In this document: positions 4,728 through 5,094 of the stretch, one piece after another
Layout: each line of letters opens with the position of its first letter
Numbering within the stretch: position 1 is the stretch's first letter
Source of the DNA: an uncultured Prevotellaceae bacterium
GTDB lineage: Bacteria > Bacteroidota > Bacteroidia > Bacteroidales > Bacteroidaceae
Direction: 5' to 3'
Length of the DNA: 5,094 nt
NCBI GenBank assembly: GCA_902775075.1
Contig: CACYKX010000212.1
Location: 1 to 5,094, forward strand
The notes under the pieces: generated by a model
What the model was told of the DNA's origin: nothing
The model's database searches: none
Seen by the model: the letters and a program-made list of their open reading frames with translations, nothing else
Position numbers and translations under genes: made by a program

Positions 4728-5094
4728 GACGGAACGATTACGGGACCGACTCCAGACATTTACAAAAGACAAAGAACAATATGATCTCAAGACATGTTAC
4801 AAGATCGTTGACAATGCGGAAGACGCTGAAATGCAGTTCCTGAATCTGACTGAAGGACTGAGAAAATATAAGCAGCATATTGGAACGGATGTAATATGGA
4901 CAGCAATAAGTTCCAGTCTGGACACTTTTAAGATGACTATCCATCTTCAGCCAACAAGTGAGGAGTGGCTGGGTGTCATTGATGTAAAGATGAAAAAGGT
5001 TCCTGACATCAGGCAGATCAATCTCTATGAAGCTGTTACAAGTAAAGACACTGTCAATTACCAACGAGGTGTGTTAAACGATGTTGAACATAAA
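4615..5094 (+). CDS. Membrane-anchored protein of unknown function, N-terminal part
   Basis: From ATG 4615, preceded by AAACTT as at 2524, the frame is open to the right edge (160 codons, no stop). Residues 4-22 (IIIIIALVFLLAIAGIFIA) form one strong hydrophobic segment after the basic start MKK. No lipobox cysteine is visible, so a signal anchor with the rest outside the cytoplasm is most likely. Residues 25-65 are highly charged and helical, with heptad-like spacing (VETERLRDRLQTFTKDKEQY), perhaps a coiled-coil stalk. From about 90 a mixed alpha/beta domain begins (VIWTAISSSLDTFKMTIHLQP, WLGVIDVKMKKVPDI). I do not recognise the family. The frame is +1 relative to the preceding gene and overlaps it by 113 nt. 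As last visible gene of the operon it could be its membrane link; this is inferred from position. Confidence 0.75.
   Translation, partial: MKKIIIIIALVFLLAIAGIFIATQERTNRQSQPKEQVETERLRDRLQTFTKDKEQYDLKTCYKIVDNAEDAEMQFLNLTEGLRKYKQHIGTDVIWTAISSSLDTFKMTIHLQPTSEEWLGVIDVKMKKVPDIRQINLYEAVTSKDTVNYQRGVLNDVEHK

Noticed and set aside
4738..5064. Minus-strand 108-codon frame at the right end
   Set aside because: Antisense to the clear membrane-anchored gene, which has a convincing start and an open frame to the window edge.

Overview
The window looks like a piece of a Bacteroidota chromosome, most likely a Prevotella/Segatella-type or Bacteroides-type gut or oral bacterium. Four signs point this way. Promoters read TAnnTTTG, the -7 element typical of this phylum. 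Start codons are not preceded by a Shine-Dalgarno sequence but by A/T-rich stretches, and three of the starts read ..CTTATG. A secreted BspA-type leucine-rich-repeat protein is present. The intergenic DNA is strongly AT-rich. The genus is inferred, not proven.

Left part (1-1109). The minus strand carries the first 107 codons of a secreted BspA-like LRR protein, which runs off the left edge. It is preceded by a leader of about 260 nt that starts near a TACCTTTG promoter element at 590-597 (minus). The leader holds an elaborate RNA fold: a two-part 16-bp helix enclosing a long hairpin. Its 3' arm is shared with an alternative GC-rich hairpin followed by a U-rich tract, so it resembles an antiterminator/terminator switch. 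Further right is a second copy of the same extended promoter motif (813-833), followed by AT-rich DNA with no convincing gene.

Middle (1052-1517). A stand-alone LytTR DNA-binding protein is encoded on the plus strand. Its promoter is bracketed by two copies of a direct repeat exactly 40 bp apart, which suggests autoregulation.

Right part (1541-5094). A well-placed promoter with a 15-bp inverted repeat over its -33 box starts a tight plus-strand operon of at least six genes: a DUF2589 protein with a C-terminal beta-rich extension, an unrecognised protein of 259 aa, a second DUF2589 paralogue, a small CxxC/CxxC zinc-ribbon protein, an unrecognised basic protein, and a membrane-anchored protein cut by the right edge. 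Gaps are 5-31 nt, or overlaps. The operon has no enzymes I recognise and no signal peptides except the terminal anchor. I infer that the three large proteins and the zinc ribbon form one intracellular assembly, controlled by the LytTR protein and perhaps linked to the membrane by the last two genes. The function of this DUF2589 module is unknown to me, and it is the best candidate for an undescribed system here.
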